From positions 4,410,501 to 4,474,500 of the forward strand of contig NZ_AP024745.1 in assembly GCF_019704555.1 (NCBI RefSeq): a DNA stretch of 64,000 nucleotides, given 5' to 3'. This document shows positions 25,789-36,339 of this stretch, in pieces. Below the pieces are notes generated by a model. The model worked only from the letters and a program-made list of their open reading frames with translations, was not told where the DNA came from and made no database searches. The stretch is from Actinoplanes sp. L3-i22 (GTDB lineage: Bacteria; Actinomycetota; Actinomycetes; Mycobacteriales; Micromonosporaceae). Every line of letters begins with the position of its first letter. The stretch's first letter is position 1. The translations under genes and the position numbers were made by a program.

Positions 25789-25908
25789 AGGCACGATGCC
25801 GAGTGTGGCCAGCACGGACGGGCGGGAGAAGGTCACCGCTTCCTGGGTGGCCCGCACCCCGGAAGACGCGACCTTCCCGGCCCGTGAGCCGAGCGCCAAG
25901 CTCGGCGC

Positions 25909-26271
25909 ATGAACATTTCTGAGCAGCGGGTGACGGACTGGGTCGACGGATACCTCAAGGCGTGGCGCAGCACCGATGAGAAGGACATCGCCGCACTGTT
26001 CGCCGACGACGGCGAGTCGCACGAATGGCCGTACCAGACGGACTGGATCGGTCTGGACGCGATCGTCCGCGGCTGGCGGTCGCGGGCGGCCTGGCAGGAA
26101 GGTGGCTGGACGTTCACCTGGGAACTGCTCGCGATCAACGGCGACACGTTCGCGGTCAAGGGCACCGGCGCCTACCGGGAGCTCGGCAACTTCGACAACC
26201 TGTGGGTCGTGACCCTGAACGACGCCGGCAAGTGCACCGTCATGCGCATGTGGAACAACGAGACCAAGTAG
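25909..26271 (+). CDS. NTF2-like / SnoaL-like fold protein
   Basis: 120 residues: 'VTDWVDGYLKAWRSTDEKDI', 'AALFADDGESHEWPY', 'GLDAIVRGWRSR' and a C-terminal strand set ending 'GKCTVMRMWNNETK'. This is the cone-shaped NTF2 fold, with an alpha helix and then 'ALFADD-x-x-x-x-x-x-P'. Members are isomerases, dehydratases or ligand binders; no catalytic residues can be assigned here. The next gene starts 6 bp downstream. Confidence 0.8.
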   Translation: MNISEQRVTDWVDGYLKAWRSTDEKDIAALFADDGESHEWPYQTDWIGLDAIVRGWRSRAAWQEGGWTFTWELLAINGDTFAVKGTGAYRELGNFDNLWVVTLNDAGKCTVMRMWNNETK

Positions 26272-26277
26272 CCGGTC

Positions 26278-27027
26278 GTGACCTACGCGGACGACCTTCT
26301 GGGCGCGCGCACCGTCCGGGAACTGGTCCGTGCCTTCACCGCCGTCTCGCCCGGGCTGTCGCTACACACGCTCGCAGCGACGGCTCGCAGGTCAGAGGCC
26401 GGGACTCTGCGTGCGCGCAGTGACCTGTTACAGCGAGCGTTGCTGGCCGATATTCCGCACGGATACGCCTCTCTGGCTGCGATCATCCGTTCGGCGCACC
26501 GGGCGCCGGTGCTGTTTCGGGGCTGGATGCTGCTGCCGGTCACCATGGCCGTCGCGGCGCGGGCGTGCCAGGACGGCACGCGGGCGGCCTACGACGACGC
26601 GATGGCCCTGCTCGGCGAGGTCTCGGGACGGTTCACGTCGGAGTTCGCGGTGCGGCCGATGCTCGTTCACGACCTGTCGCGTGGCCTGCGGATCGCGCGG
26701 GACTGGGCGCGGTCGCAGGATGAGGATGTGCGCCGGCTCGCGGTGGCTGGCACCCGCCCGCACCTACCCTGGGCTCAACGTGTGCCAGCGATCCTGGCCG
26801 ATCCGGGTAGCACGGTACCGATCCTTGATCTGTTGCATCACGACCCGACCGAATATGTCCGCCGCTCAGTGGCCGATCACCTCGCCGATCTGGGCCGCCA
26901 GGATCCGCAGCTAGCGTTGCAGGTGGCGGGTCGGTGGCTGCGGAACCCGGATGACGACCTCCACCGCCTGGTCGCGCGAGGGTTGCGGCGGGTGCGTCAC
27001 GCGGAAGCGTGCACCGAGCCGAGGTAG
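26278..27027 (+). CDS. AlkD-like DNA alkylation repair HEAT protein, C-terminally short
   Basis: 249 residues from GTG 26278. Helical HEAT repeats with 'VRRLAVAGTRPHLPWAQRVP', 'PILDLLHHDPTEYVRRSVAD' and 'HLADLGRQDP', the signature of AlkD-type DNA alkylation repair proteins, which remove N3/N7 alkylated bases without flipping them. Family members usually continue past '...RWL-x-x-x...' into one more helical repeat ('T...V-x-H-A-L-R-T-L-V-K-x-G'); here the reading ends at 'VRHAEACTEPR', 31 bp inside the convergent XRE gene, so the C-terminus looks truncated. Activity uncertain. Confidence 0.7.
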   Translation: MTYADDLLGARTVRELVRAFTAVSPGLSLHTLAATARRSEAGTLRARSDLLQRALLADIPHGYASLAAIIRSAHRAPVLFRGWMLLPVTMAVAARACQDGTRAAYDDAMALLGEVSGRFTSEFAVRPMLVHDLSRGLRIARDWARSQDEDVRRLAVAGTRPHLPWAQRVPAILADPGSTVPILDLLHHDPTEYVRRSVADHLADLGRQDPQLALQVAGRWLRNPDDDLHRLVARGLRRVRHAEACTEPR

Positions 27028-27815
27028 GTCAGGGCCTGTTCGCTGCGGCTGCCCGGTTGCGCCGTCCCCACCTGCAACTGCTGGCCGGGCGCGTCGCGGA
27101 CATCGAAGGTCTGATAGACCAGTTCGATGCGGCCGGCCTCGGGATGGTGGAAGGTCTTGTCCATCCGCGGGAGCGCGCCGACGCGTTGCCGGCCCCAGCG
27201 CTGCGCGAATTCGGGGTTTTCCGCGAGGTCGTCCAGCACCGTGCGGACGTCCGGGTCGGCCGGGAACAGTCCGGCGTTGAGGCGCAGCGCGTGCACTACG
27301 GCGTCGGCGGCCGCCGGCCAGTCGTCGAAGAACGTTCTGGCCCGCGGGTCGGTGAACACGACCCGCACCATGCTGGGACGTTCCCCGAACTGGGCCAGCA
27401 GCGCCGCGCCGAGCGGGTTCGCTGCCAGCACGTCGAAGGCCGGCCCGAAGACGTAGGCGACCGCATGGGGGAAGCCGTCCATCAGATTCAGCAACGCCGG
27501 GTGCACCACATCGCCGGCCGCGGTCGGGGTGAGGCCCGGGTTGAGTCCGGCGAGCCGATAGAGGTGGCCCCGGGTATCCGCGTCGAATCGGAAGGCCCGC
27601 GCGATCGCGTCGAGGATCTGCGCCGAGGGGTTGCGCTCGCGGCCCTGCTCCAGCCTGGCGTAGTAGTCGGCGCTGACCCCGGCCAGCACGGCGACCTCTT
27701 CGCGCCGCAGCCCCGGCACCCGGCGATCCCCGCCCGTGAGCAGTCCGGTGTCAGCCGGGTCGACCTGCGCGCGACGCGTCCGCAGGAACTGCCCGAGAGG
27801 GCTCGCGTGTGCCAT
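26997..27815 (-). CDS. XRE-family regulator with MmyB-like ligand domain
   Basis: 272 residues. N-terminal HTH 'VPGLRREEVAVLAGVSADYY' and 'ARLEQGRERNPSAQILDAIA', then a PAS-like MmyB domain with 'FPHAVAYVFGPAFDVLAANP', 'DWPAAADAVVHALRLNAGLF' and a final 'GTAQPGSRSEQALTYLGS'. Such regulators commonly sit beside oxidoreductase genes they control; here the aldo/keto reductase at 27884-28945 lies just upstream on the same strand. Its 3' end overlaps the AlkD-like gene by 31 bp. Confidence 0.9.
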   Translation of the reverse strand: MAHASPLGQFLRTRRAQVDPADTGLLTGGDRRVPGLRREEVAVLAGVSADYYARLEQGRERNPSAQILDAIARAFRFDADTRGHLYRLAGLNPGLTPTAAGDVVHPALLNLMDGFPHAVAYVFGPAFDVLAANPLGAALLAQFGERPSMVRVVFTDPRARTFFDDWPAAADAVVHALRLNAGLFPADPDVRTVLDDLAENPEFAQRWGRQRVGALPRMDKTFHHPEAGRIELVYQTFDVRDAPGQQLQVGTAQPGSRSEQALTYLGSVHASA

Positions 27816-27840
27816 TCGACGAGCCTATTGCGGCTGCGCA

Positions 27841-27875
27841 GCGCCTGCCAGGGTGCGGCACTCCCTGGCAGGCGC
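27841..27875 (-). terminator. Perfect 13-bp stem hairpin after the aldo/keto reductase
   Basis: GCGCCTGCCAGGG (27841-27853) pairs exactly with CCCTGGCAGGCGC (27863-27875) around a 9-nt loop. It lies 9 bp beyond the stop of the minus-strand aldo/keto reductase, in the position of a transcription terminator, and separates it from the XRE gene. Confidence 0.8.
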
Positions 27876-27883
27876 GGGGTCTC

Positions 27884-28945
27884 TCAGGCGCGGGCGAAGG
27901 CCGTCGAGTTGACGCCGTTGATGGTGGTGTCGCCCTGTTGAAAGCCCAGGCCGAAGCTGCGGATGACGTTCATCGGGTACTCGAGAACCGGTTCGGTCAG
28001 CGCGGCGAGCCGGTCGATCTCCTGCTGCTCCAGCGAGAGGTCCGCCGAGGCCAGGTTGGCGTTCAGCTGCTCGATCGTCCGGGCGCCGATCAGCGTCGAG
28101 GTGACCTCCGAGCGCTGCCGGACCCAGGCCAGCGCGACCGCCGCGACGGCTGTCCGGTGCTCGGCGGCGATCTCGGCGAGCACCTCGAGCAAGACGAACG
28201 TGGACTCGGTCAGCTGCGGGGCGGCGTACCCCGCCCGGGAGGAATCCTCGACCGAGCGCACCTTGCGGGAGTACTTGCCGGACAGCACCCCGGAGGCGAG
28301 CGGGCTCCACGGGGTCACCCCGAGGCCGAGGGCACGGGCGGCGCCGAACTGCTCACCCTCGGGCGTTCGTGTCAGCAGGGAGTACTCGACCTGAAGTGCG
28401 GCGAGGCTTTCCCAGCCGCGGGAGCGGGCGATCCCGACGGCCTGGCCGACCCACCAGGCGGGAGTGTTGGAAACCCCTACCGCACGGATCTTTCCGGTGC
28501 GTACGAGATCGTCGAGCGTCGACATGGTCTCCTCGATCGGGGTGTGCCGGTCCCACTGATGCATCCAGTAGAGGTCGATGTAGTCAGTGTTGAGCCGGCG
28601 CAACGACTCGTCGAGCTGGGCGTGGATGGCCTTGCGGCCGGCGCCGCCCGCGTTCGGGTCGGTGGGATGGAGCGTGCCGCCGAACTTGGTGGCGAGCACG
28701 ATCCGGTCGCGGCGGCTCGGCTGCTTGCCGAAGTACCGCCCGAGCGTCTCCTCCGACTTTCCGCCGTTGTACTGGTTGGCGGTGTCGATGAAGTTGCCGC
28801 CGGCGTCGAGGTAGCGCTCGAGGATCGCGAACGACGCCTCGGGCGTGGAACCCCAGCTGCCGTCGTCGAAGGTCATGGCGCCCAGCGCGAGCGGGCTGAC
28901 ACGCAGGCCGGAAGTCCCAAGGGTGCGGTATGCGGTGAGAGACAT
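27884..28945 (-). CDS. Aldo/keto reductase
   Basis: 353 residues from ATG 28945. Family marks of NAD(P)H-dependent (beta/alpha)8 reductases: 'FIDTANQYNGGKSEETLGRY' (catalytic Asp and Tyr), 'IVLATKFGG' (catalytic Lys), 'YIDLYWMHQWDRHTPIEETM' (catalytic His) and 'IRAVGVSNTPAWWVGQA'. The physiological substrate is unknown; the family reduces aldehydes and ketones. The XRE/MmyB gene downstream may regulate it. A strong terminator follows its stop. Confidence 0.9.
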   Translation of the reverse strand: MSLTAYRTLGTSGLRVSPLALGAMTFDDGSWGSTPEASFAILERYLDAGGNFIDTANQYNGGKSEETLGRYFGKQPSRRDRIVLATKFGGTLHPTDPNAGGAGRKAIHAQLDESLRRLNTDYIDLYWMHQWDRHTPIEETMSTLDDLVRTGKIRAVGVSNTPAWWVGQAVGIARSRGWESLAALQVEYSLLTRTPEGEQFGAARALGLGVTPWSPLASGVLSGKYSRKVRSVEDSSRAGYAAPQLTESTFVLLEVLAEIAAEHRTAVAAVALAWVRQRSEVTSTLIGARTIEQLNANLASADLSLEQQEIDRLAALTEPVLEYPMNVIRSFGLGFQQGDTTINGVNSTAFARA

Positions 28946-29113
28946 GAAAGGCAGTTTGCGGCCGGATTCGCACTCGTAGAAGGGCGCGTCTACCGGGGTG
29001 TGCGACACCTACTCGGAGTAGCCGTCAGCCGTGCAAGGACTTGGCGGCACGAACGTCCACCACAGCGACTCGGCGAGCTTGTGGGCCGGCCTTCCCCGGT
29101 GCGCCGCGCCCCG

Positions 29114-31124
<2,011 letters not shown>

Positions 31125-31131
31125 CCGAGCT

Positions 31132-31173
31132 GAAGGGGCCGTCCCTCCACATCCGTGGCGGGACGGCCCCTTC
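31132..31173 (+). terminator. Perfect 14-bp stem hairpin terminator
   Basis: GAAGGGGCCGTCCC (31132-31145) pairs exactly with GGGACGGCCCCTTC (31160-31173), loop 14 nt, starting 8 bp after the aldo/keto reductase stop. No T-run, as is usual in GC-rich actinomycetes. It isolates the reductase from the VirD4-like gene. Confidence 0.85.
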
Positions 31174-31267
31174 ACGCTGCCCGCCCAGGTGCTCGGCCAA
31201 CCCGTCACCGGTGGAGAACTGCGCAAACCCCGATCAAAACCTTCCTTGCGTACGACGGGAGCCAACA

Positions 31268-33523
31268 GTGATCACGATGTGTGTTGTGTTGTCCGGCGTG
31301 CTCGCGGCCCTGTTGGGTGCCGGCGCGCTGGTGTCGGGCCGGCGTCGGGTGTACCGGCTCGCCGCGGGTGGGCGTGAAGTGCTGATCAGTGCGCCGCCCG
31401 CGGTGGATGCGGCCGGGGCGGGCGTGTTCTGGGCGACGCTGACCGAAGTGTTGCGCACCGGATGGCGGCAACGGCTGCGGCATGGCCGCGGCTGGACCTG
31501 CTACGAATACCGCTGGGACGGGCGGCGGCTGCGCCTGGTGGTCTGGCTGCCCCGTACCGTCGCCATTGATCCTGTCCTTGCCGCGATTCGCGGCGCCTGG
31601 CCCGGCGCCGCCTGCACCGTGCAACCGGCGGCCGCGCCATTGCCGCAGGATGCCGCGGCGGCTGCCGGCGCATCGCTGGCCACCGCGCTGCCGGGCTGGT
31701 ATCCGCTGCGCACCGAGCACCGCGACGATCCGCTGCGCACTCTGATCAGCGCGGCGTCCGCACTGCGCACCGGCGAGCAGGCGTGCGTGCAGATCCTGGC
31801 CCGGCCGGCCAGCGGCCGGGCCCGGCGGCGGCTGATCCGCGGCGTGCGGGCCCTGCGCGCCGGCCCGGGCGCGCGCGGGCTGCTCGACCCGGCCGGCTGG
31901 CTGCTGGAGGTTCTCGACCTGCTGACCGGCGCGCCGGCCCGGCCGCAGGCCAAGCCGCAGGCAAGCGCCGACCCGCAGCGCGAACGTGACGCCCGCGCCG
32001 GGCTCGACCAGCTCGCCGGGCCGCACTGGGAGGTCGCGGTGCGCTGCGCGGTCGCCTCCACCCGCGATGATCAGGCGCGGCTGAGCGTGCTGGCCCGTTC
32101 GATCGCGACCGCGTTCGGGCCGTTCACCGGCCGCAACCGGCTGCGGGCGCGCCGGCTGAGGCATCCGGTGGCGCTGGTCAACGGGCGGCGGCTGTGGCGC
32201 GGGTTCGTGCTCACCCCGGTCGAGCTGGCGATGCTGGCCGGGCTGCCGCGCGACATCGCCGTACCGGGAATGGAACGTGCCCGGGCCAAAGCGATGCCGG
32301 CGCCGGTGGGGATCGCGACCGGAGGTCGCGGCACGAAAGTCCTCGGCCGCGCCGAGGTCGGCGGGCACGCGGTCGCGTTGCGCGCCACTGATGCCCGCCA
32401 TCACCTGCATGTGCTCGGCTCGACCGGCTCCGGCAAGAGCACGCTGCTGACCAACCTGATCCTCGACGACATCCACGCCGGCCGCGGCACGGTGGTCATC
32501 GACCCGAAAGGTGACCTGGTCACCGACCTGCTCGACCGGATCCCGGTCGCCTACGCGCGGCGGCTGGTGCTGCTCGACCCGGACCAGCCGGACGGGCCGA
32601 CGCTCAATCCGTTGCAGGGCGACGACCATGATCTGCTGGTCGACAACGTGGTCAGCATCTTCGGCCGGATCTTCGCCAAACACTGGGGTCCGCGCATCGA
32701 CGACACGCTGCGGGTGGCCTGCCTGACCCTGCTGCGGCTGCCGGGCGCCACCCTGACCATGGTGCCCCAGCTGCTCAACGAACACGGGTTCCGCCGCAAA
32801 TACCTCCAGAACCTCGAGGATCCGGCCGGGCTCGGCGGCTACTGGAGCTGGTACGAGAGCAGCCCGCTGCCGCTGCGCTCGGCGGTGATCGCGCCGGTGC
32901 TGGCCCGGCTGCGCTCGCTGCTGCTGCGCGACTTCGTGCGGCACACGTTCGGCTCACCGCACTCCAGCTTCGACATGCGCCGGGTGCTCGACGGCGGGAT
33001 CCTGCTGGCCCGGCTGCCCAAGGGCCAGCTCGGCGAGGAGGCCGCCCGGGTGATGGGCTCGTTCGTGCTGGCCAGCGCCTGGCAGGCGGCCACCGCCCGG
33101 GCCCGGCTGCCGCAGGACAAGCGCCGCGACGCGAGCGTGTACGTCGACGAGGCGCACAACTTTCTCAACCTGCCCGGCTCGGTGGCCGACATGCTCGCCG
33201 AAGCCCGCGGCTACGCGCTCGGGCTGGTGCTCGCGCACCAGAACCTGGCGCAGATGCCGCGCGACACGCAGCTGGCGGTCTCCGCGAACGCCCGCAACAA
33301 GGTGTTCTTCTCCTGCGCGCCCGAGGACGCCGTCCAGCTGGCCCGGCACACCGCGCCCGAACTCGACGAGCACGACCTGTCGCACCTGGACGCCTACACC
33401 GCCGGGTGCCGGCTGGTGGCCGGGGGACGGGAGACGGCCGCGTTCACACTGCGCAGCGCGCCGCCGCGGCCCGCGCTCGGCACCGCCGCCGCACTGCGGG
33501 AGGCCCTGGCCCAGGCTCGGTGA
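31268..33523 (+). CDS. VirD4/TraD-like coupling ATPase (HerA/DUF87 type)
   Basis: 751 residues from GTG 31268, with CGGGAG 7 bp upstream. One N-terminal membrane segment ('CVVLSGVLAALLGAGALVSG'), a ~350-residue linker domain, then Walker A 'GSTGSGKSTLLTNLILDDIH' (GSGKS 387-391), 'TVVIDPKGDLVTDLLDRIP', Walker B 'ASVYVDEAHNFL', and 'LGLVLAHQNLAQMP' with the sensor region 'NARNKVFFSC'. These are the features of T4SS coupling proteins that deliver DNA or protein to the channel. Fourth component of the dispersed cluster. Confidence 0.85.
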   Translation: MITMCVVLSGVLAALLGAGALVSGRRRVYRLAAGGREVLISAPPAVDAAGAGVFWATLTEVLRTGWRQRLRHGRGWTCYEYRWDGRRLRLVVWLPRTVAIDPVLAAIRGAWPGAACTVQPAAAPLPQDAAAAAGASLATALPGWYPLRTEHRDDPLRTLISAASALRTGEQACVQILARPASGRARRRLIRGVRALRAGPGARGLLDPAGWLLEVLDLLTGAPARPQAKPQASADPQRERDARAGLDQLAGPHWEVAVRCAVASTRDDQARLSVLARSIATAFGPFTGRNRLRARRLRHPVALVNGRRLWRGFVLTPVELAMLAGLPRDIAVPGMERARAKAMPAPVGIATGGRGTKVLGRAEVGGHAVALRATDARHHLHVLGSTGSGKSTLLTNLILDDIHAGRGTVVIDPKGDLVTDLLDRIPVAYARRLVLLDPDQPDGPTLNPLQGDDHDLLVDNVVSIFGRIFAKHWGPRIDDTLRVACLTLLRLPGATLTMVPQLLNEHGFRRKYLQNLEDPAGLGGYWSWYESSPLPLRSAVIAPVLARLRSLLLRDFVRHTFGSPHSSFDMRRVLDGGILLARLPKGQLGEEAARVMGSFVLASAWQAATARARLPQDKRRDASVYVDEAHNFLNLPGSVADMLAEARGYALGLVLAHQNLAQMPRDTQLAVSANARNKVFFSCAPEDAVQLARHTAPELDEHDLSHLDAYTAGCRLVAGGRETAAFTLRSAPPRPALGTAAALREALAQAR

Positions 33524-33552
33524 TTTTTCGGCAGGCCCTGGCCCAGGCCCGG
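33501..33552 (+). repeat. Short tandem-type duplication at the end of the coupling ATPase gene
   Basis: A 20-bp unit, AGGCCCTGGCCCAGGCTCGG, at 33501-33520 is repeated with one difference at 33533-33552, just after the stop codon. It repeats the last codons of the gene and is likely a slippage or recombination scar. Confidence 0.7.
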
Positions 33553-33648
33553 ACCTGACCCCGGCCCGCACCCCGGCCGCGCCCCAGCCTCGTACGGCCG
33601 GGTCGCGGTCTGTTTCTTTTTGCCCAACACCACAGCTGGGAGGCCATC

Positions 33649-34584
33649 GTGAACGCGGCCATGCCGCCCCGACAGTTTCCTGAAGGGGAAACTCCCGAAC
33701 GGGGGAGCAGCCTTCTCACCATTTCGCACCGCCTGCGGGTGCGCGACTACACCATCGCGAACCTGCTCGACGAACACACCACCCTGACCACCGACCAGCT
33801 CACCGCGCTGCTGTTCGAGCACCGCACCACCTGCCGGCACCGGCTGCACACGCTGCGCCGGATCGGCTTCATCGACCGGTTCGTGCGCAACCGGCCCGGC
33901 GAGCCGAACCCGGCCTGCTGGGTGCCGGGCACCCTGTCGGCCCGGTATGTGGCCCTGGCCCGCGACGAGAACCCGCCGAGCCCGCGGGCGTTGCGGGATC
34001 GGCAGGACCGCACGTACGCCAGCCCCTATCTGGATCACCTGCTGGAGGCCAACCAGTTCTTCGTCGAGCTGCTCCTCGACGCCCGCGAGCGGCCGGGGGT
34101 GGATCTGGTGCGCTGGTGGTCGGAGCGGACCACGGTGGCCGCGTTCGGGCGGCGCGTGCACCCGGACGGGCACGGGGTGTGGCGTGAACCGGCGGGGGAG
34201 ACCGGGTTCTTCCTCGAACTCGACCGGGGGACCGAGTCGCTGACCCGGCTGGTCGACAAACTCGGCGCGTACCGGCGGTTGCGTGTCGACGGCGGGCCGG
34301 CGTATCCGGTGCTGTTCGCGTTGCCGAGCCGGGCCCGGGAGGAGCATCTGCACGCCAAGCTGGCCGGGCAGCTGCTGGGCGGGGTGCGCGTGGCGACGTG
34401 TGTGAGCACGCCGGGGGTGAGCCCGGCCGGGCCGGTGTGGCGGCTGGTCGGCGATGTCCGGCGGCGGCTCACGCTGGTGCAGATCCCGGGTGAGCACGGG
34501 GCGGCCGGTCCGCTGAGCCCGGGCCCGGCGGCGCCCGAGCACCACCCGCTCGCCCTGCTCACCGGGGTCCCGCTGCTGCCGTAG
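33649..34584 (+). CDS. Replication-relaxation family protein
   Basis: 311 residues from GTG 33649. 'RVRDYTIANLLDEHTTLTTD', 'QLTALLFEHRTTCRHRLHTL', 'RRIGFIDRFVRN', then 'YASPYLDHLLEANQFFVELL' and 'FFLELDRGTESLTRLVDKLG' with 'Y-x-x-L' are the winged-helix and nuclease-like segments of the replication-relaxation family found on actinobacterial plasmids and integrative elements. It starts 126 bp after the VirD4-like gene. Its exact role (initiation or relaxation of DNA) is taken from the family name and not shown here. Confidence 0.85.
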   Translation: MNAAMPPRQFPEGETPERGSSLLTISHRLRVRDYTIANLLDEHTTLTTDQLTALLFEHRTTCRHRLHTLRRIGFIDRFVRNRPGEPNPACWVPGTLSARYVALARDENPPSPRALRDRQDRTYASPYLDHLLEANQFFVELLLDARERPGVDLVRWWSERTTVAAFGRRVHPDGHGVWREPAGETGFFLELDRGTESLTRLVDKLGAYRRLRVDGGPAYPVLFALPSRAREEHLHAKLAGQLLGGVRVATCVSTPGVSPAGPVWRLVGDVRRRLTLVQIPGEHGAAGPLSPGPAAPEHHPLALLTGVPLLP

Positions 34585-34760
34585 GCCGCACCGCTAAGGC
34601 CAGACGTACATGGTCACATTCTTCGGCTGGATGTCATGGTCTGCGAGCCTATGGAGATCATCGGCGCCGGGCTTGAGTCAACCGACGCTGAACGCCGCAC
34701 CATGATCCGCAGTCGTCCGACTCAAGAAACGCGCTGACCTGGGCCCCAGACTCCGAAACC

Positions 34761-36209
34761 ATGTATACCGACTTTGATCTGATGCCGCTGGCCGGCAAGT
34801 GGCGGCACGGTTCCTCGACCACCGTGCTGAACGACACCGACCCGTACCGTGGCGATCTTCTCCTGGAAATCCCGCAGGCAACCGTCGAGGACGTCGACGC
34901 GGCCTACACCGCCGCCCGCGAAGCGCAACCCGGCTGGGCCTCGACCCCCGCGTCCGAGCGCTCGGCGATCTTCCTGCGCGCCGCCGAGATCATCGACGCC
35001 CGCCAGGAGGAGCTGGTGGACTGGCTGACCCGCGAGGCCGGCACCACCCGCGTCCGTGCCCTGGTCGAGATCGGGATCGTGCGGGCCACCACGATGGCCG
35101 CCGTCACCCACACCAGCCTGGGTCGCGAGACCGTGGCCAGCGACGTGCCCGGCAAGGAGAACCGGGTCTACCGCCGGCCGGTCGGCGTCGTCGCGGTGAT
35201 CAGCCCGTGGAACTTCCCGATGCACCTGTCCTACCGCACGGTCGCCCCGGCCCTGGCCGTCGGCAACACCGTGGTGCTCAAGCCGGCCGAGGACACCCCG
35301 GTCACCGGCGGCCTGCTGATCGCCAAGATCCTGGAGGAGGCCGGCCTGCCCGCGGGCGTGCTCAGCGTGCTGGTCGGCCCGGGCTCCGAGATCGGCGACG
35401 CGATAATCGAGCACCCGATCCCGCGGGTCATCTCGTTCACCGGCTCCACCGGCGTCGGCCAGGGCATCACCCGCAAGGCCGGCGTGAAACGGCTCGCCCT
35501 GGAGCTCGGCGGCAACGGCCCGTTCGTGGTGCTCGACGACGCCGACCTGGACCGGGCCGTGGAGGCCGCGGTGTTCAGCAGCTATTGGCACCAGGGCCAG
35601 ATCTGCATGGCCACCAACCGGGTGATCGTCGACGCGGGCATCCACGACGAGTTCGTCGAGCGCTTCGTCGCCGCGGCCGGCGCGCTGGTCACCGGCGACC
35701 CCCGGCAGGCAACCACCCAGATCGGCCCGATAATCAACCACAAACAACTATTGAGCGTACGCAACAAGGTCGCCCGTTCGGTCGCGGCCGGCGCCCGCCT
35801 GCTGCTCTCCGGGGAGCCGCACGGCCCGACCGGACGGGTGCTGCCGCCACACGTGCTGCTGGGCACCAACGACGTGGCCACCGCCGCCGAGGAGGTGTTC
35901 GGCCCGGTCGCCACCATCATCAAGGCCGACGGGGAACAGGACGCCCTGCGCATCGCCAACGACACCACCTACGGGCTGTCCAGCGCGGTGTTCACCGAGG
36001 ACGTCGAACGCGGGATCGCCTTCGCGCTGCGCGTCGAGGCCGGCATGACCCACGTCAACGACACCACCGTGCACGACGACGTGCACGTCGCCTTCGGCGG
36101 CGAGAAACAGTCCGGCCTGGGCCGCTTCGGCGGCGACTGGGTCCTCGACGACCTGACCACCCAGCACTGGATCAGCGTCCAGCACGTACGCCGCAATCTG
36201 CCGTACTGA
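34761..36209 (+). CDS. NAD(P)-dependent aldehyde dehydrogenase
   Basis: 482 residues. 'VISPWNFPMHLSYRTVAPAL', 'FTGSTGVGQGI', catalytic base E248 in 'LELGGNGP' and nucleophile C282 in 'GQICMATNR', and 'EVFGPVATI' near the C-terminus. All active-site residues of the aldehyde dehydrogenase superfamily are present. Closest by impression to aromatic (benzaldehyde/vanillin) dehydrogenases, but the substrate is not certain. It stands alone; a hairpin at 36229-36251 follows. Confidence 0.92.
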   Translation: MYTDFDLMPLAGKWRHGSSTTVLNDTDPYRGDLLLEIPQATVEDVDAAYTAAREAQPGWASTPASERSAIFLRAAEIIDARQEELVDWLTREAGTTRVRALVEIGIVRATTMAAVTHTSLGRETVASDVPGKENRVYRRPVGVVAVISPWNFPMHLSYRTVAPALAVGNTVVLKPAEDTPVTGGLLIAKILEEAGLPAGVLSVLVGPGSEIGDAIIEHPIPRVISFTGSTGVGQGITRKAGVKRLALELGGNGPFVVLDDADLDRAVEAAVFSSYWHQGQICMATNRVIVDAGIHDEFVERFVAAAGALVTGDPRQATTQIGPIINHKQLLSVRNKVARSVAAGARLLLSGEPHGPTGRVLPPHVLLGTNDVATAAEEVFGPVATIIKADGEQDALRIANDTTYGLSSAVFTEDVERGIAFALRVEAGMTHVNDTTVHDDVHVAFGGEKQSGLGRFGGDWVLDDLTTQHWISVQHVRRNLPY

Positions 36210-36228
36210 TCGGCAGTCCTTCGACGTA

Positions 36229-36251
36229 GGCCGCGGACGACACCCGCGGCC
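36229..36251 (+). terminator. 8-bp stem hairpin after the aldehyde dehydrogenase gene
   Basis: GGCCGCGG (36229-36236) pairs with CCGCGGCC (36244-36251) around ACGACAC, 20 bp past the stop codon at 36209. Confidence 0.6.
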
Positions 36252-36339
36252 CAACGTCCCGGCCCCGGGCGAGCCAATGCCGGGCCGCCACCAATGTCTC
36301 CAGCAAACCCGGGGCGGACAGTGAGTTTGGGTCCCGAGG

